Positions 1 through 6,680 of a DNA stretch of 9,424 nucleotides are shown here, in pieces. Numbering within the stretch: position 1 is the stretch's first letter; every line of letters starts with the position of its first letter. A program made the translations under genes and the position numbers. The notes under the pieces were generated by a model. The model had not been told where the DNA came from. It did no database searches and saw nothing but the letters and a program-made list of their open reading frames with translations. Location of the stretch: positions 1-9,424 of the forward strand of contig CALALM010000311.1 in the NCBI GenBank assembly GCA_937925565.1, in the 5' to 3' direction. This DNA comes from an uncultured Centipeda sp. (GTDB lineage Bacteria > Bacillota > Negativicutes > Selenomonadales > Selenomonadaceae).

Positions 1-809
1 CCCGCCGCAAGACGCAGTGCCTCGGCACGGATATCCGCATCCGCGCCGATGCCATAGGTGAGAACGCGCACGCCGTCTGCCGCCATCGAACGCATCGCAG
101 CGACGCGTTCATCGTCCGCGTTGAGGAGCACGGTTCCGCCCGCAGGGATCGCCTCTACGAGTTCTGCCTTTGCCTTTGCAATATTTTCGATGGAACCGAG
201 CAGTTCCATGTCCACCTCGCAGACATTCGTCACAATGCCGATATTCGGCGCAGCAACGGGTGCGAGCGCCGCGATCTGCCCGAGCCCGCGCATGCCGATC
301 TCCACGACGGCGGCAGTATCATCCTCCGTGATGCCGAGCAGTGTCAGCGGCAGCCCGATCTCGTTGTTGTAGTTTGCCGCTGTGCGGCAGACAGCGCCGC
401 GTCCTGCAAGCACGGCGGCCGTCAAATCCTTTGTCGTGGTCTTGCCGTTCGAGCCCGTGATTGCGACGACGGGGATGTCGAACTTCATGCGCCACGCATG
501 CGCGATCTCTTGGTAGGCCTTCAGTGTATCCGGCACTGTGAGGACAGTCCCCTTTTCCTTCTTCAGATCCTTCTGCACGGAGGCAGACAGAGGCGCATTG
601 ACGAGGACTGCCGCAGCGCCCTTGTGAAGCGCATCCGCGGCAAAATCTGCGCCGTCAAAATTTTCTCCGCGCAGGGCGATGAAGAGATCGCCCGCACCGA
701 TCTTCCGCGTGTCCGTCGTGATATGGGGAATCGTATCATTCCCACGCAGTTTTCCGCTGTGTACCTCGGCATCCGTTGCCGCAAGCACCTCATCCCATGT
801 CATCGCCAT
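1..809 (-). CDS. murF: UDP-MurNAc-tripeptide--D-Ala-D-Ala ligase (MurF), C-terminus cut by window edge
   Basis: MurF is the cytoplasmic, ATP-dependent ligase that adds D-Ala-D-Ala to UDP-MurNAc-tripeptide, the last cytoplasmic step of the peptide stem. I translated 269 codons; the family is about 450 aa, so the C-terminal third is missing. The N-terminal substrate-binding domain covers residues 1 to about 110 (TTDTRKIGAGDLFIAL at 31-46). The central ATPase domain begins with the P-loop TGSNGKTTTK at 118-127, then ANYNNEIGLPLTLL (145-158), EIGMRG (170-175) and LNADDE (229-234). The Lys expected to be carbamylated lies in AKAKAEL (211-217). Residue 200 is Asp in a segment (TNVCEVDMELLGS, 194-206) where the family normally has a conserved His. 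The ATG at 809 follows the murE TGA by one base, with a GGGGGG run inside murE as ribosome-binding site, so the two genes are probably translationally coupled. A second in-frame ATG lies at 803. The identification is secure. Confidence 0.95.
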   Translation of the reverse strand, partial: MAMTWDEVLAATDAEVHSGKLRGNDTIPHITTDTRKIGAGDLFIALRGENFDGADFAADALHKGAAAVLVNAPLSASVQKDLKKEKGTVLTVPDTLKAYQEIAHAWRMKFDIPVVAITGSNGKTTTKDLTAAVLAGRGAVCRTAANYNNEIGLPLTLLGITEDDTAAVVEIGMRGLGQIAALAPVAAPNIGIVTNVCEVDMELLGSIENIAKAKAELVEAIPAGGTVLLNADDERVAAMRSMAADGVRVLTYGIGADADIRAEALRLAA

Positions 810-810
810 A

Positions 811-2295
811 TCACAGCCCCCCGATCGCTTCGCGCGCCGTCTCGCGGTCATCGAAGTGAATTGTTTTGTCCTTTAAGATTTGGTAGTTTTCATGTCCCTT
901 GCCGAGAATGACCACCGTGTCGCCCTTCTGCGCCCTTTGGACGGCGTGAAAGATTGCCGTGCGGCGGTCGACGAGCTTTTCGTACGGCTTGTCACCGATG
1001 ACGGGCAGAACGCCCGTCTCGACCTCATCCAAAATCGCTGCCGGATCCTCCGTGCGCGGGTTGTCGGATGTCAGCACGACGATGTCCGCCAGCTCCGCCG
1101 CCATACGACCCATGATCGGCCGCTTCGTCCGATCGCGGTCGCCGCCGCAGCCGAAGACGGCGATGATACGCCCCGCCGTCACGGCACGCGCCGTGCGCAG
1201 CACATTTTCCATGCCGTCCGGCGTATGTGCATAGTCCACGATGACGGAGAAATCCTGCCCCGCACGCACGAGTTCGAATCGTCCCGGCACACCCGCGAAG
1301 TCCATGAGCGCAGCTTCGATGTCCGCCGCCGCCACCTTCTCCGCGAGCGCCGCGCCCGTCGCTGCGAGCACGTTATAGACGTTGAACAGGCCTGTGATGC
1401 CGATATGCAGACGGGAGAGCTCCGCGCCATCATGAACGAGCACCAGCTCCATGCCATCCTGCGCCAGATGCACATCGTGCGCCATCAGAGCAGCATCATG
1501 CTCCACGCCATAGGAAATGATCGGGCAGAGCGCATGCGCACGCATCGCTTTGCTCCATGCATCATCTGCGTTGAGCACCGCTGTCTTGCCCGTCTTTGCT
1601 CCCTCTGCCGACACGAGGTCGAAGAGCCGCGCCTTTGCGCGCGCGTAGTTCTCCATCGTCTTGTGGTAGTCGAGATGATCCTGTGTCAGATTCGTGAACA
1701 CCGCCGTATCGAACTCGATGCCCGCAACGCGCCGCTGATCGAGTGCATGCGAGGAAACCTCCATGACGACAGCATCCATTTTGCGCGTGCGCATCTCAGC
1801 GAGCAGCTGCTGCATGACGATGACATCGGGCGTCGTGTTTGCCGTGGGGAACACCTCGTCCTCCATCATGACTTGGATCGTTCCGATGAGTCCGACGCGC
1901 CTGCCCGCATGGCGCAGGATCGCACGCGTGAGATAGCTCGTCGTGGTCTTGCCGTTCGTGCCCGTAATGCCGATCACGCGCATTGCGCGCGCAGGATAAT
2001 CATAGAAGTAGGGCACGATGATATCCAGCGCCTCTTGGAGGTTCGGCACATAAAGGACAGAGACCCCTGCAGGTACATCAACATTCTCCCGCTGCGTCAA
2101 AATAGCGCGAGCCCCTGCCCGCGCCACATTTGGTATAAAGCTGTGTGCATCCACATGAGCGCCTGTAATGCAGGCAAACAGCGCTCCCTCCCGAATGCAG
2201 CGCGAGTCCCGCTCAATGCTTGTGATCGCAGCATCATCACCGACGAGCCGTGCCCCCGGCAAGAGGTCTGTGAGTTCCTTCAACCGCTTCGTCAT
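811..2295 (-). CDS. murE: UDP-MurNAc-L-Ala-D-Glu:meso-diaminopimelate ligase (MurE)
   Basis: MurE adds the third stem-peptide residue to UDP-MurNAc-L-Ala-D-Glu in the cytoplasm, using ATP. At 494 aa it has normal family length and all three Mur-ligase domains. The N-terminal UDP-binding domain spans about 1-105. The ATPase domain has the P-loop GITGTNGKTTTSYL (109-122), TPDV (155-158), the Mg-associated TNLTQDHLDYH (201-211), and YARAKARLF (217-225) with the Lys (221) expected to be carbamylated. The C-terminal ligand domain holds VDYAHTPDGME (353-363), FGCGGDRDRTKRP (381-393) and ILGKGHENYQ (463-472). DNPR at 411-414 is the signature of enzymes selecting meso-DAP over lysine, so the wall is inferred to be DAP type. 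The ATG at 2295 lies 6 nt after the ftsL stop and has a GGGGAA ribosome-binding site overlapping that stop. The last codons precede murF by one base. Confidence 0.97.
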   Translation of the reverse strand: MTKRLKELTDLLPGARLVGDDAAITSIERDSRCIREGALFACITGAHVDAHSFIPNVARAGARAILTQRENVDVPAGVSVLYVPNLQEALDIIVPYFYDYPARAMRVIGITGTNGKTTTSYLTRAILRHAGRRVGLIGTIQVMMEDEVFPTANTTPDVIVMQQLLAEMRTRKMDAVVMEVSSHALDQRRVAGIEFDTAVFTNLTQDHLDYHKTMENYARAKARLFDLVSAEGAKTGKTAVLNADDAWSKAMRAHALCPIISYGVEHDAALMAHDVHLAQDGMELVLVHDGAELSRLHIGITGLFNVYNVLAATGAALAEKVAAADIEAALMDFAGVPGRFELVRAGQDFSVIVDYAHTPDGMENVLRTARAVTAGRIIAVFGCGGDRDRTKRPIMGRMAAELADIVVLTSDNPRTEDPAAILDEVETGVLPVIGDKPYEKLVDRRTAIFHAVQRAQKGDTVVILGKGHENYQILKDKTIHFDDRETAREAIGGL

Positions 2296-2301
2296 TCCCC
2301 A

Positions 2302-2670
2302 TCATTCCCCTTCATGTGAAAAATACATATTCTGCGGCACCTGCATATGCAGCTGTTCCACGGCGATCGCCTCGATCCGCGCGGGTGATTTCAGTTGTGC
2401 AATCTCAATCTTGAGCCGCTCATTCTCCTGCTCGAGCTGATCGGCAGTCTGCTGCGTGTCGAGCAGTGTATAGCCGTTCCTAGCTCCGATGCCACCGAGC
2501 AGTGTCACAACCATCGCACCGCACGCGATGAGGAAGAAGATCGCACGCAGACAGTTCCTGAGATTCGTATTCACTTCCCGTCGGATCAGCGGTTCTTTCG
2601 GAGCTTCCACCTGTGGTGAGGGCAGTGTCTCCCGCTCGTATTCGTAAGTATCCAGTTTGCGTGCCGGCAT
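2302..2670 (-). CDS. ftsL: FtsL-like cell division protein (single TM plus coiled coil)
   Basis: A 122-aa bitopic membrane protein at the ftsL position of the dcw cluster. FtsL partners FtsB/DivIC and helps recruit and activate the septal peptidoglycan synthase. Visible features are a charged cytoplasmic N-terminus of about 40 residues containing RRE and R residues, one hydrophobic segment at about 41-64 (AIFFLIACGAMVVTLLGG), and an extracytoplasmic Gln/Glu-rich coiled coil at about 72-95 (QTADQLEQENERLKIEIAQL). It ends with the family-like stretch RIEAIAVEQLHMQVPQ (98-113). FtsL sequences are poorly conserved, so the call rests on architecture and neighbours. A DivIC/FtsB-type 'septum formation initiator' is the alternative. 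The ATG at 2670 has an excellent Shine-Dalgarno (GAAGGAGGTGAGG) about 7 nt upstream, in the 32-nt gap after rsmH. The gene abuts murE directly; no transpeptidase gene lies between. Confidence 0.85.
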   Translation of the reverse strand: MPARKLDTYEYERETLPSPQVEAPKEPLIRREVNTNLRNCLRAIFFLIACGAMVVTLLGGIGARNGYTLLDTQQTADQLEQENERLKIEIAQLKSPARIEAIAVEQLHMQVPQNMYFSHEGE

Positions 2671-2702
2671 GCACCCTCACCTCCTTCATTCATATTCGAT
2701 GC

Positions 2703-3638
2703 TCATAACTTCTCTGCAACGCGCAGCTTCGCACTCTTTGCCCGTGCGTTGTCCGCACATTCATGGGCACTTGCCGCGCGTGCTTTGCCGATTAGCCGCA
2801 CCTCAGGCGTATGTCCGCAGACACAGACAGGCATGTGCGGCGGGCAGATGCAGCCGCGTGCAAGTTCTTTCAGTGTCTGCTTTACAGTGCGATCCTCAAG
2901 CGAATGAAACGTGATGACTGCAAGCCGACCGCCCGCATGGAGCGCATGCACGGCATCCGTTATCGCATCCGTGAGAATCGTCAGTTCCTCATTGACCTCG
3001 ATGCGAATCGCCTGAAAAACACGCTTGGCGGGATGCCCGCCCTTCGCACGCACCTTCTTCGGCACGGCGCGGTCGATGATGGCGACGAGCTGCCCCGTTG
3101 TTTCAATGGGACGGGACTTTCGTTCCTCCGCAATGAATGCGGCAATGCGCTTTGCCCAACGCTCTTCTCCATAGTCATAGAAAATCTCCGTAAGCTCTGC
3201 TGCCGTATATTCGTTGACAACGGTATAGGCGCTCCGCACCGCTCGCCGGTCCATGCGCATATCGAGCGGCGCATCCCGCATGTAGGAAAAGCCGCGCTCC
3301 GCCGTATCGATCTGTGGGGACGAGATCCCGAGATCAAATAGAATTCCGTCTGCGGATAAAACGCCCTCGCGCGCGAGAATCGCCGCCAAATTACGAAAGT
3401 TATCACGTACAAGCGAAACCTTGCATGCTGCATCCGCAAGACGCTCACGCGCCGCCGCAATCGCAATTTCGTCTTGATCGATGCCAACCAGACGCCCCTT
3501 GGAGGAAAGCTGTGCCGCAATCCGCGCCGCATGCCCCGCACCGCCCAGTGTGCAGTCCACATAGATGCCGTTCGGACAGATGCAGAGCGCATCGATCGTT
3601 TCCTCAAGGAGAACGCTCACATGGTGAAATTCGCTCAT
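2703..3638 (-). CDS. rsmH: 16S rRNA m4C1402 methyltransferase RsmH (MraW)
   Basis: RsmH uses S-adenosylmethionine to N4-methylate C1402 of 16S rRNA in the ribosomal decoding centre. The 311-aa product has the usual family length. It opens with HVSVLLEE (6-13), then the SAM-binding loop DCTLGGAGHA (28-37) and VGIDQDE (51-57). FDLGISSPQID (101-111) and RGFSYMRDAPLDMRMD (115-130) are the classic MraW signatures, followed by HPAKRVFQAIRIEVNEEL (202-219) and ITFHSLEDR (242-250). A Cys-rich segment with C263, C265, C272 and C274 precedes the C-terminal SAKLRVAEKL (302-311). Its ATG at 3638 overlaps the mraZ stop in an ATGA (4 nt) with only a weak ribosome-binding site, so it is probably translated by coupling to mraZ. 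This second-gene position is standard for the dcw cluster. Confidence 0.98.
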   Translation of the reverse strand: MSEFHHVSVLLEETIDALCICPNGIYVDCTLGGAGHAARIAAQLSSKGRLVGIDQDEIAIAAARERLADAACKVSLVRDNFRNLAAILAREGVLSADGILFDLGISSPQIDTAERGFSYMRDAPLDMRMDRRAVRSAYTVVNEYTAAELTEIFYDYGEERWAKRIAAFIAEERKSRPIETTGQLVAIIDRAVPKKVRAKGGHPAKRVFQAIRIEVNEELTILTDAITDAVHALHAGGRLAVITFHSLEDRTVKQTLKELARGCICPPHMPVCVCGHTPEVRLIGKARAASAHECADNARAKSAKLRVAEKL

Positions 3639-4078
3639 ATCGTAATCCCATAGCCCGCGAGCTGCGTCGAGATCTCCGTGATGTTCGGATCGACCTCACC
3701 CGCATAGCGCAACCACTTTTCCTTGTCCCAGACCTCGATGCGCGCATCTGCGCCCGTGAGAATGACGTCCTGCTTGAGCCCGATATTCGCATAGGCGCGC
3801 AGATTCGCCGGTACAAGGAAACGCCCCTGCTTGTCGCATTCGAGCGTCCGCGCCCCCGCGATGAAGAAGCGGGCAAACGCGCGTGCATTCGGGTCGGCAA
3901 TGGAGAGCGTCCGCAGCTTTGCCGCAAACTCGTCCCATGCCGCCTGCGGGAAGAGGAAGAGGCTGCCGTCGAGCCCCTTTGTGATGATGAACGAGACACC
4001 GAGCTCCTGTCGGAAGTCGGCGGGCAGGATGACGCGCCCCTTGGCATCAATGCTGTGGGTGTATTCCCCCATGAACAT
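3635..4078 (-). CDS. mraZ: Transcriptional regulator MraZ
   Basis: MraZ is the first gene of most dcw clusters. In E. coli and Mycoplasma it is a ring-forming DNA-binding protein acting on its own promoter. The 147-aa product has the two tandem AbrB/SpoVT-like halves of the family, each with the signature D-x-K/Q-G-R: DAKGRVILPADFR (11-23) and DKQGRFLVPANLR (82-94). The typical N-terminus MFMGEY decides the start at 4078; an in-frame ATG at residue 3 is possible. A moderate Shine-Dalgarno (GGAAGGG) lies about 12 nt upstream. The gene overlaps rsmH by 4 nt. Upstream are a strong promoter and four 10-bp-phased repeats resembling MraZ boxes, so autoregulation of the mraZ-rsmH-ftsL-murE-murF unit is likely; that is inference from sequence. 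Confidence 0.97.
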   Translation of the reverse strand: MFMGEYTHSIDAKGRVILPADFRQELGVSFIITKGLDGSLFLFPQAAWDEFAAKLRTLSIADPNARAFARFFIAGARTLECDKQGRFLVPANLRAYANIGLKQDVILTGADARIEVWDKEKWLRYAGEVDPNITEISTQLAGYGITI

Positions 4079-4105
4079 CCGGTCGCACCACCCTTCCGGC
4101 TCTAC

Positions 4106-4145
4106 TCACCACTTTATGACATTTACCACCACAATTCGCCACTTT
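4106..4145 (-). promoter_or_regulatory. Candidate MraZ operator: four 10-bp direct-repeat units
   Basis: Read on the minus strand, four consecutive 10-bp units begin at 4145, 4135, 4125 and 4115. Units 1 and 4 are AAAGTGGCGA and AAAGTGGTGA. Unit 2 keeps TGTGG in the same phase, and unit 3 (TAAATGTCAT) is degenerate. The GTGG cores therefore fall at offsets of 0, 10 and 30 bp, one helical turn apart. Published MraZ sites are short G-rich direct repeats in the same 10-bp phasing in E. coli and AAAGTG-type boxes in Mycoplasma. A further GTGGTG at 4086-4091 is one base out of phase and lies next to the mraZ ribosome-binding site. The block starts at about +1 to +3 relative to the predicted start of transcription, where a bound ring protein would block RNA polymerase. 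Confidence 0.7.
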
Positions 4146-4153
4146 CTGTAACT

Positions 4154-4182
4154 GTTATAACAAAAACTCTTTTTTTTTTCAA
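4154..4182 (-). promoter_or_regulatory. Sigma-70-type promoter of the mraZ (dcw) operon
   Basis: On the minus strand the -35 is TTGAAA (4182-4177) and the -10 is TATAAC (4159-4154). The spacer is 17 nt, and a TG one base before the -10 makes an extended -10. The spacer opens with a run of A residues (4179-4170), which may bend the DNA. Predicted transcription starts near 4147, giving an mraZ leader of about 68 nt that contains the MraZ-like repeats. It is the only convincing promoter ahead of the five dcw genes. Confidence 0.75.
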
Positions 4183-4283
4183 GAAAACTGGTATTCCCTT
4201 TTACTTGTATATGATTTTTAGACCCCCGCTCATACCGCGAAATAAAAGGGATGTTCCATATTGTTTAGCTGTGTATTAAACAT

Positions 4284-4321
4284 AAAAAAGGGACTTATCT
4301 CCTGTGTGGAAATAAGTCCCT
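4284..4321 (-). terminator. Rho-independent terminator of the dapB-asd operon
   Basis: A 10-bp perfect stem (4289-4298 AGGGACTTAT with 4312-4321 ATAAGTCCCT) closes a 13-nt loop. On the minus strand it is followed by six T residues (4289-4284, the first paired in the stem). It starts 13 nt after the asd stop codon and separates this operon from the dcw promoter, so it should terminate asd transcription. Confidence 0.93.
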
Positions 4322-4334
4322 AAGGACGTCGTTT

Positions 4335-5366
4335 TCAGACAAGTTCGTGTCCGATCATATACTCTGCGATCTGGAGTGCGTTCAGCGCTGCCCCCTTACG
4401 GATCTGGTCACCGCAGATCCAGAAATTCAGCGCATTGTCCGTCGACTCATCGCGGCGCAGACGTCCGATCTCGACATCTGTTTTGCCCGAGGTGAAGAGC
4501 GGCATGGGGTACGCCTGCTCCGCCGGATTGTCACGCAGGATGACACCGGGGAACGCCGCAAGTGCCTTTCGTGCATCATCGAGCGAGATCGCTCGCTCGA
4601 ACTCGACGTTGACGGACTCGGCGTGACTGCGGTAGACGGGCACGCGTACGGTGGTCGCCGTGATGCGCAGCGTATCGTCCTCCATAATCTTCTTCGTCTC
4701 GTCGATCATCTTCATCTCCTCTTTCGTGTAGAGGTTGTCCATGAAGACATCGATCTGCGGGATGAGGTTGAATGCGATCTGATAGTGCTTCGGAAGCTTG
4801 CCAACGGGCAGGATGTTTGCCTCGGCCTTCTTGCCGGAGGAAAGTGCCGCAACCTGTTCCTCGAGTTCCGCCATACCCTCCTTGCCCGCACCGGAGACCG
4901 CCTGGTAGGTCGAGACAACGATGCGGCGAATCTTTGCGAGGTCGTACAGCGGCTTGAGTCCCATGACCATGATGATAGTCGAGCAGTTTGGATTTGCAAT
5001 GATGCCCTTGTGCTTTTTGATTGCCTCGGGGTTGACCTCGGGTACGACGAGCGGCACCTCCGGATCCATGCGGAATGCGCTCGAGTTGTCGATGACGACG
5101 GCACCCGCCTTGACCGCGTGGGGTGCGAACTCCTTGCTTGCCGCACCGCCCGCAAAAAGTGCGATATCAATGTCCTTGAAGGAGTCCGCCGTCGTCTCTT
5201 CGACCGTGTACTCCTTGCCCATGAAACCGATCTTCTTACCTGCCGAACGACTGGATGCGAGGAGACGAAGCTCCGAGAACGGGAACTTCCTCTCCTCGAT
5301 AAGATTCAGGAACTCCTGACCGACAGCGCCCGTTGCACCGAGGATGGCGACACGATATTTCTTCAT
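4335..5366 (-). CDS. asd: Aspartate-semialdehyde dehydrogenase
   Basis: Asd reduces L-aspartyl-4-phosphate to aspartate semialdehyde with NADPH, the branch point toward lysine/DAP, threonine and methionine. The 343-aa product is of normal length for the family of bacterial enzymes resembling those of Gram-positives. The Rossmann nucleotide loop is GATGAVGQEF (10-19). Further motifs are ASSRSAGK (37-44), DNSSAFRM (93-100), and NPNCST (125-130) with catalytic Cys128. QAVSGAGKEG (155-164) follows, and VYRSHAESV (244-252) contains the catalytic His248. The ATG at 5366 lies 14 nt after the dapB stop and has GGGGAG about 9 nt upstream, so it is co-transcribed as the last gene of the dapB-asd unit, ending at the terminator at 4284-4321. 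In this window its product feeds both DapB and, through meso-DAP, MurE. No anomalies seen. Confidence 0.98.
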   Translation of the reverse strand: MKKYRVAILGATGAVGQEFLNLIEERKFPFSELRLLASSRSAGKKIGFMGKEYTVEETTADSFKDIDIALFAGGAASKEFAPHAVKAGAVVIDNSSAFRMDPEVPLVVPEVNPEAIKKHKGIIANPNCSTIIMVMGLKPLYDLAKIRRIVVSTYQAVSGAGKEGMAELEEQVAALSSGKKAEANILPVGKLPKHYQIAFNLIPQIDVFMDNLYTKEEMKMIDETKKIMEDDTLRITATTVRVPVYRSHAESVNVEFERAISLDDARKALAAFPGVILRDNPAEQAYPMPLFTSGKTDVEIGRLRRDESTDNALNFWICGDQIRKGAALNALQIAEYMIGHELV

Positions 5367-5380
5367 GATGTATTCTCCCC

Positions 5381-6169
5381 TTACAGCAGTTTATCCAATC
5401 CGACCGTGAGCGATTTGAGACCGCGCACCTTCTTCGCGGCAAGCACAACGCCCGGCATAAAGGACTCACGGTTCAGTGAGTCGTGGCGAATGGTAAGTGT
5501 CTGACCGAGTCCGCCGAAGATGACCTCCTGATGTGCAACATAGCCCGGCAGGCGTACACTGTGGATGCGCATGCCCTCATAATTCGCGCCGCGCGCGCCC
5601 GCAATTTTCTCCTCTTCGCCCGGATGTCCTTGTGCATGCGCTGTGCGCACCTCCGCGATCATCGCCGCCGTCTGCACCGCCGTACCCGAGGGTGCATCCA
5701 GCTTGTTGTCATGGTGGAGCTCGATGATCTCGACCTCGGGCATATACTTTGCCGCCATGCGGCTCATCAGCATCATCAGAACCGCACCGATGGCAAAGTT
5801 GGGCGCGATAAACGCGGGCGTATCGTTTTCATCCGCTGCCGCCTTGATCGCCGCCTTCTGCTCCTCGGTCAGCCCCGTTGTGCCCACCACGGGTGAAACT
5901 TTGTGTGCGAGCGCCGTCAGTACATTCCCATAGACCACATCGGGACGCGTGAAGTCAATCATCACGTCGAGCTTCAATCGCTCGAGCGCGGCGGCGAGAT
6001 CTGTTTCCACACAGATGCCGTTCTTTGCCGTCCCCGCGAGTTCTCCCGCATCCGCACCACCCGTGATGTCCACCGCACCGACGAGTTCCAGATCCGCATC
6101 GTCAATCACAGCTTTCAGCACCGCGCGCCCCATGCGCCCTGCGGCACCGTTTACCAAAACCCTGGTCAA
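5381..6169 (-). CDS. dapB: 4-Hydroxy-tetrahydrodipicolinate reductase (DapB), TTG start
   Basis: DapB reduces 4-hydroxy-tetrahydrodipicolinate to tetrahydrodipicolinate with NAD(P)H, on the way to meso-DAP and lysine. From the chosen TTG start the product is 262 aa, the usual length. The nucleotide loop is VNGAAGRMGRAV (6-17), and DFTRPD (72-77) and GTTGLT (96-101) follow. The active-site signature ELHHDNKLDAPSGTA (150-164) has the catalytic His (H152/H153) and Lys156, and RLPGYVAHQEVIFGG (206-220) is also conserved. An in-frame ATG 54 nt upstream (6223) would add 18 unlike residues. It is rejected because it lies inside the promoter spacer, upstream of the predicted transcription start, while the TTG at 6169 has a GGGGGGAG ribosome-binding site 6 nt away. 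The gene is first in an operon with asd. Confidence 0.96.
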   Translation of the reverse strand: MTRVLVNGAAGRMGRAVLKAVIDDADLELVGAVDITGGADAGELAGTAKNGICVETDLAAALERLKLDVMIDFTRPDVVYGNVLTALAHKVSPVVGTTGLTEEQKAAIKAAADENDTPAFIAPNFAIGAVLMMLMSRMAAKYMPEVEIIELHHDNKLDAPSGTAVQTAAMIAEVRTAHAQGHPGEEEKIAGARGANYEGMRIHSVRLPGYVAHQEVIFGGLGQTLTIRHDSLNRESFMPGVVLAAKKVRGLKSLTVGLDKLL

Positions 6170-6200
6170 GGCTATCTCCCCCCAAATACAGTATGCCGTT

Positions 6201-6230
6201 ATTCTAGCCCAGAGAATCCCCATGTGTCAA
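6201..6230 (-). promoter_or_regulatory. Sigma-70-type promoter of dapB-asd
   Basis: On the minus strand the -35 is a full consensus TTGACA (6230-6225) and the -10 is TAGAAT (6206-6201, five of six). The spacer is 18 nt. Predicted transcription starts near 6194, only about 25 nt before the dapB TTG codon, so the leader is too short for a lysine riboswitch or attenuator. A 9-bp palindrome (ATACAGTAT on the plus strand, 6186-6194) sits at the predicted start; its significance is unknown. Confidence 0.8.
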
Positions 6231-6253
6231 GAAATACAACGCCCGCATTCTGC

Positions 6254-6670
6254 TCACTTTGCCAGTTCCAATTTCTGCAAAATTGCATTCTGTAGGGTCT
6301 GGGAGAAGTTGAGTCCGATGCGCTCCGCCTCGACGTTCATCCAATAGGGCACAGAGAGGGTTTTCTTGACAAAGCGCTTGCTCTGTTTCTCCCGAAACGC
6401 AGGCATAAATGCCTCTATCAGTATAAACATCTCATTCTTCTGCAGTTCCTCCTGCTCTGCGAGCATCTTCATCGAAGACGGCCTCGGAATCTCCTCCTCG
6501 TCCTGTTCCATGCCATAAAGGTGCAGGGTAAGAGCCTCACGTGCCATGCGCACGACTTCCTCCTCATCGCTCCCGAATGTTATGCATCCCGGCAAATCCG
6601 GAAACACAATGTGCACACCATCTTCCTCATAGCTAAAAATCGCAGGATAGCGATAAATGTCCGGAAACAT
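6254..6670 (-). CDS. hicB: HicB-family antitoxin
   Basis: HicB proteins neutralise the HicA mRNA-interferase toxin and usually repress their own operon. This 138-aa protein has the family's two-part layout. The N-terminal partial RNase H-like fold has YPAIFSYEEDGVHIVFPDLPG (8-28), containing the diagnostic FPDLPGC, followed by the helix EEVVRMAREALTLHL (37-51). The C-terminal segment KKTLSVPYWMNVEAERIGL (102-120) leading to NFSQTLQNAILQKL (121-134) resembles the ribbon-helix-helix-like DNA-binding end of firmicute HicB proteins. The ATG at 6670 has GGGAGG 5 nt upstream and lies 10 nt after the stop of the hicA frame. The reading frame is intact although the partner toxin frame carries a nonsense codon. 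No terminator is visible between it and the dapB promoter 24 bp beyond. Confidence 0.92.
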   Translation of the reverse strand: MFPDIYRYPAIFSYEEDGVHIVFPDLPGCITFGSDEEEVVRMAREALTLHLYGMEQDEEEIPRPSSMKMLAEQEELQKNEMFILIEAFMPAFREKQSKRFVKKTLSVPYWMNVEAERIGLNFSQTLQNAILQKLELAK

Positions 6671-6680
6671 ATTGCCCTCC

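Noticed and set aside
880..2319. Long plus-strand open frame of 479 codons lying opposite murE.
   Set aside because: It is antisense to a full-length, motif-complete MurE. Its product is rich in Arg, His and Cys with no recognisable domain, and no ribosome-binding site or promoter stands out. Such frames arise from high GC at third codon positions.
3314..4279. Plus-strand open frame of 321 codons opposite rsmH/mraZ that extends through the mraZ promoter.
   Set aside because: It is antisense to two certain genes, has low-complexity Arg/Pro-rich composition, and crosses the promoter and operator region. No support for expression.
4079..4334. Search of the asd-mraZ intergenic region for a small RNA, riboswitch or CRISPR-like array.
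   Set aside because: Apart from the terminator, promoter, MraZ-like repeats and one short inverted repeat, I see no conserved RNA fold or spacer-repeat pattern. The 10-bp repeats are operator-like.
4347..5504. Plus-strand open frame of 385 codons opposite asd.
   Set aside because: It is a mirror frame of the well-supported asd, with no family features and no start signal. It is a codon-bias shadow.
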